From: Sphaerochaetaceae bacterium
GTDB lineage: Bacteria > Spirochaetota > Spirochaetia > Sphaerochaetales > Sphaerochaetaceae
Assembly (NCBI GenBank): GCA_024405015.1
Contig: JAKSPE010000015.1
Location: forward strand, 1 to 42,443
Length of the DNA: 42,443 bases
Direction of reading: 5' to 3'
The position numbers and the translations under genes were made by a program. Numbering within the stretch: position 1 is the first letter of the stretch; every line of letters begins with the position of its first letter. The notes under the pieces are model-generated. The model searched no databases, was not told where the DNA came from, and saw only the letters and a program-made list of their open reading frames with translations. Of this stretch, positions 40,218 to 42,443 are shown one piece after another.

Positions 40218-41714
40218 TTACTCCTCCGTCCAATTCAGAGTTCTGGAAACTGCCTTGTTCCAGAATCCGACCTTGGATGCTCTAGTCTCTTCGTCCATTG
40301 CAGGCTCCCAGCGTCGCTCTTCCTTCCAGTGTCCTGCAAGTTCATCAAGGTCGTTGAAAACGCCAACGGAGATTCCTGCAGCATAGGCGGCTCCAAGAGC
40401 GGTTGTCTCGATGACCTGTGGCCTGATGACTGGGATGCCCAGGATATCAGACTGGAACTTCATCAGAGGCTTGCTGTTTGTCAGTCCGCCATCCACCTTG
40501 AGTGCTGTCATCTTGATGCCGCTGTCAGCCTCGATTGCCTTGAAAATGTCATGTGCCTGGAAAGCGGTTGACTCGAGAACCGCACGGCAGATGTGGTTTC
40601 TGTTGCTGAAGCCTGTAAGTCCTGCAATGACGCCACGGGCATCGCTTCTCCAGTATGGGGCGAACAGTCCGGCGAAAGCAGGGACAATATAGACGCCACC
40701 GCAATCCTCAACCTCTTCGGCACACTTGTCCAGATCCTGAGCGGACTTGACAAGTTTGAGGTTGTCACGGACCCACTGCACGAGGGAACCTGCAACTGCA
40801 ATGGAACCTTCCAGAGCATACACAGGCTTTTCGCCTTCTCTCTGGTAAGCGACAGTTGAGACAAGACCGTTTGAGGAATAGCAGAGCTTGTTTCCGGTGT
40901 TGACCAGAAGGAAGCAACCTGTTCCGTATGTGCACTTTCCAAGACCTTCGGTGAAACAGGCCTGACCGAACAATGCGGACTGCTGGTCACCAAGGATTCC
41001 GCAAAGTGGAACCTCTCCCTGAAATGGGCCGCTTGTAGTAGTCAGTCCGTAGATCTTTCCGGTGGATGGTACAATCTGTGGAAGAGCCTTCTTAGGAATG
41101 TTGAACATGGCAAGAAGCTCGTCATCCCACTTGAGAGTCTTGATGTTCATGAGCATGTAACGGGATGCGTTGGAGACATCGGTGATGACACATCTCTTAC
41201 CGGTGAGGTTCCAGGAAAGCCAGGTGTCGATTGTTCCGAAAACGGCATCGCCATTTTCAGCGGCTTCACGAAGGCCCTCGACGTTATTCAGAAGCCATGC
41301 GATCTTGGATGCTGCGAAATATGGGGAGAACAGAAGGCCGCACTTCTCTCTGAGCCAGGACTCGTCATACTTTGCCTTGAGCTCATTGATGAGGTCTGTA
41401 CCTCTGAGGTCCTGCCAGACGATGGCATTGTACCAGACCTTTCCGGTCTTTGGGTTCCATGCGATGACAGTCTCACGCTGGTTTGTGATGCCGACTCCAA
41501 GAACATCACTTGCCTTGGCATCGACAGCTCTCATTGCTTTGATGATACAGTCTGCGGTGTTATCCCAGATCTCAAACGGATCGTGCTCGACCCAACCTGG
41601 TTTCGGGAAAATCTGCTTATGTTCTATCTGGTGTGTGGCACAAATTTGGCCATCGGTATCGAAAAGGATGAATCTGGAACTTGTGGTTCCCTGATCAATA
41701 GCACCAAGGTACAT
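40218..41714 (-). CDS. glpK: Glycerol kinase
   Basis: This 498-residue FGGY-family kinase phosphorylates glycerol to sn-glycerol 3-phosphate. Motifs are GAIDQGTTSSR at 4-14, NQRETVIAW near 81-89, the conserved GDQQSALFGQ near 260-270 and the FGGY signature in GLTGFSNRNHICRAVLESTAF, about residues 365-385 (written here as GLTGFSNRNHICRAV then LESTAF). The ATG at 41714 has GGAGG 5 bases upstream. It is the first gene of the long minus-strand run. Glycerol 3-phosphate feeds lipid synthesis, which could explain its link to acpS. Confidence 0.95.
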   Translation of the reverse strand: MYLGAIDQGTTSSRFILFDTDGQICATHQIEHKQIFPKPGWVEHDPFEIWDNTADCIIKAMRAVDAKASDVLGVGITNQRETVIAWNPKTGKVWYNAIVWQDLRGTDLINELKAKYDESWLREKCGLLFSPYFAASKIAWLLNNVEGLREAAENGDAVFGTIDTWLSWNLTGKRCVITDVSNASRYMLMNIKTLKWDDELLAMFNIPKKALPQIVPSTGKIYGLTTTSGPFQGEVPLCGILGDQQSALFGQACFTEGLGKCTYGTGCFLLVNTGNKLCYSSNGLVSTVAYQREGEKPVYALEGSIAVAGSLVQWVRDNLKLVKSAQDLDKCAEEVEDCGGVYIVPAFAGLFAPYWRSDARGVIAGLTGFSNRNHICRAVLESTAFQAHDIFKAIEADSGIKMTALKVDGGLTNSKPLMKFQSDILGIPVIRPQVIETTALGAAYAAGISVGVFNDLDELAGHWKEERRWEPAMDEETRASKVGFWNKAVSRTLNWTEE

Positions 41715-41742
41715 GAAAACCTCCAAAGAGTAGTTTACTTGA

Positions 41743-41748
41743 ATTATA
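41743..41748 (-). promoter_or_regulatory. Possible -10 element of glpK
   Basis: A perfect TATAAT on the minus strand lies about 29 bases before the glpK ATG, in an AT-rich gap. No good -35 element is seen at the normal distance, so this may be an activator-dependent promoter or chance. Confidence 0.3.
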
Positions 41749-41760
41749 TATCATAATACA

Positions 41761-42443
41761 TCAGATAGGAAGTGCAATGGTTCTAAGACATTCCAGATTC
41801 CTGACCATGTCTTTTGAGCACACCACCGTTGCGCTGCAATTGCCCTCAAGTTCAGCCAGAACGCCCTTTGCAGCATCCGAAAGGTCTTGTGGCGTCATCG
41901 CAAGCAGATACTTTCGACTCTTCAGATAGCGGGCGGTGGTCCTTCCATAGAGAACCCTCTTCATGGCCTCTGAACATTTGGACTGAGGGGAAAGAGGTCG
42001 AATCTCCTTACCGATGATCGTCACCACCGCATACTCGATCTCTGACTCGGAAACACCCTGAGACAAGGAATCCAGATAGACCTTGTAGGTCTGCTCGATG
42101 TTCGGGTCTCGGTACGAGGAGAAGACCATCAGGTCCTCCATGCCATCGACATGGCACTCGACGCCATAGGCACCGTTGCAGCCACGAATGACATTCCATA
42201 GATATCCCGAGGAAAGGACGGATGACAGAAGACTCAATGCCACATAATTGCGTTCGTTCTTTCGGTCGAATTTCACGGCAAGTGCATTGAAGGCCGGCCC
42301 TGATGACACTGTGTAGGCAACAGGCTTTTCGGCCGTTCCAAACTGCTGTGGAACCTTGTAGCGTCTGTAATAGTCAGAAATCCTTACTAACTTACCAACA
42401 GGGAATTTATCTACAAATGCAGAAACGATTTGCACAAGACTAT
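41761..42443 (-). CDS. Partial M16 (insulinase/PreP-like) peptidase, C-terminal part
   Basis: An open frame of at least 227 codons ends at 41761 and runs off the window edge without a stop, so the N-terminal zinc site (HXXEH) is not visible. The seen part resembles the last domain of PreP/M16C presequence peptidases: the segments KNERNYVALSLLSSVLSSGY and LWNVIRGCNGAYGVECHVD, then the late helix EIEYAVVTIIGKEI. These form the closed peptide chamber of the family. It would be cytoplasmic or periplasmic depending on the missing start. It is separated from glpK by only 46 bases. Confidence 0.75.
   Translation of the reverse strand, partial: SLVQIVSAFVDKFPVGKLVRISDYYRRYKVPQQFGTAEKPVAYTVSSGPAFNALAVKFDRKNERNYVALSLLSSVLSSGYLWNVIRGCNGAYGVECHVDGMEDLMVFSSYRDPNIEQTYKVYLDSLSQGVSESEIEYAVVTIIGKEIRPLSPQSKCSEAMKRVLYGRTTARYLKSRKYLLAMTPQDLSDAAKGVLAELEGNCSATVVCSKDMVRNLECLRTIALPI

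Overview
The window reads as a chromosomal segment of a Gram-negative, probably host-associated spirochaete (Treponema/Sphaerochaeta-like). This placement is an inference from gene content: an exported protein ending in a phenylalanine-terminated barrel-like domain, secreted FKBP-type isomerases, a spirochaete-like HicB remnant, AGGAGG-type ribosome sites and tight minus-strand operons. No rRNA, tRNA, insertion sequence or true CRISPR array was recognised. Only about seven genes are on the plus strand.

Layout. 1-148: edge of an open frame that begins like an AlbA_2-type ATP-binding protein. 222-5769 (minus): sensor kinase, sigma-54 response regulator, oligoendopeptidase F and a TrmA/RumA-type rRNA methylase, one operon. 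5866-9063 (plus): hslO and the fused rRNA methylase rlmKL, ending in a strong terminator. 9121-9730: a long non-coding gap with palindromic GC-rich sequence and four 37-bp dyad units. 9797-15463 (minus): YitT-like membrane protein, mscL, a three-gene set (sugar nucleotidyltransferase, exported barrel protein, fucose-isomerase-fold protein) and a cation diffusion facilitator. 15745-17740 (plus): DUF3737 beta-helix protein and a MalY/PatB aminotransferase. 17759-18639 (minus): HicB remnant and radC.

18800-27116 (minus) is a complete aromatic amino acid operon, pheA-aroB-aroC-aroE/K-aroQ-aroA-tyrA-aroF. It takes erythrose-4-phosphate and PEP to chorismate and on through prephenate toward Phe and Tyr. 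A terminator closes it. It is preceded by what looks like a classical attenuator: a 19-residue leader peptide with eight Phe/Tyr codons in nine, a terminator, and a competing antiterminator.

27255-29601 (plus): phosphohexomutase and a DeoR-family repressor behind a good promoter overlapped by a repeated TTTTCGAAAC site. 29637-30534: a secreted FKBP isomerase with its own promoter and terminator. 30672-41714 (minus): a long, mostly overlapping housekeeping run: glpK, cdaA, a short YbbR protein, acpS, truA, family-4 uracil-DNA glycosylase, priA, def, fmt, a radical SAM protein, a VanZ-like protein, a second FKBP isomerase and a DUF308 membrane protein. The def gene appears to have its own promoter and to be leaderless. 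41761-42443: C-terminal part of an M16-type peptidase running off the edge.

The points most worth a second look are: (1) the Phe/Tyr attenuator; (2) short inverted motifs at three operon boundaries that keep the same spacing (about 41-bp period) although the motif differs at each locus; (3) an A9 run at the mscL stop, behind which the -1 frame encodes what looks like the missing MscL C-terminal helix.
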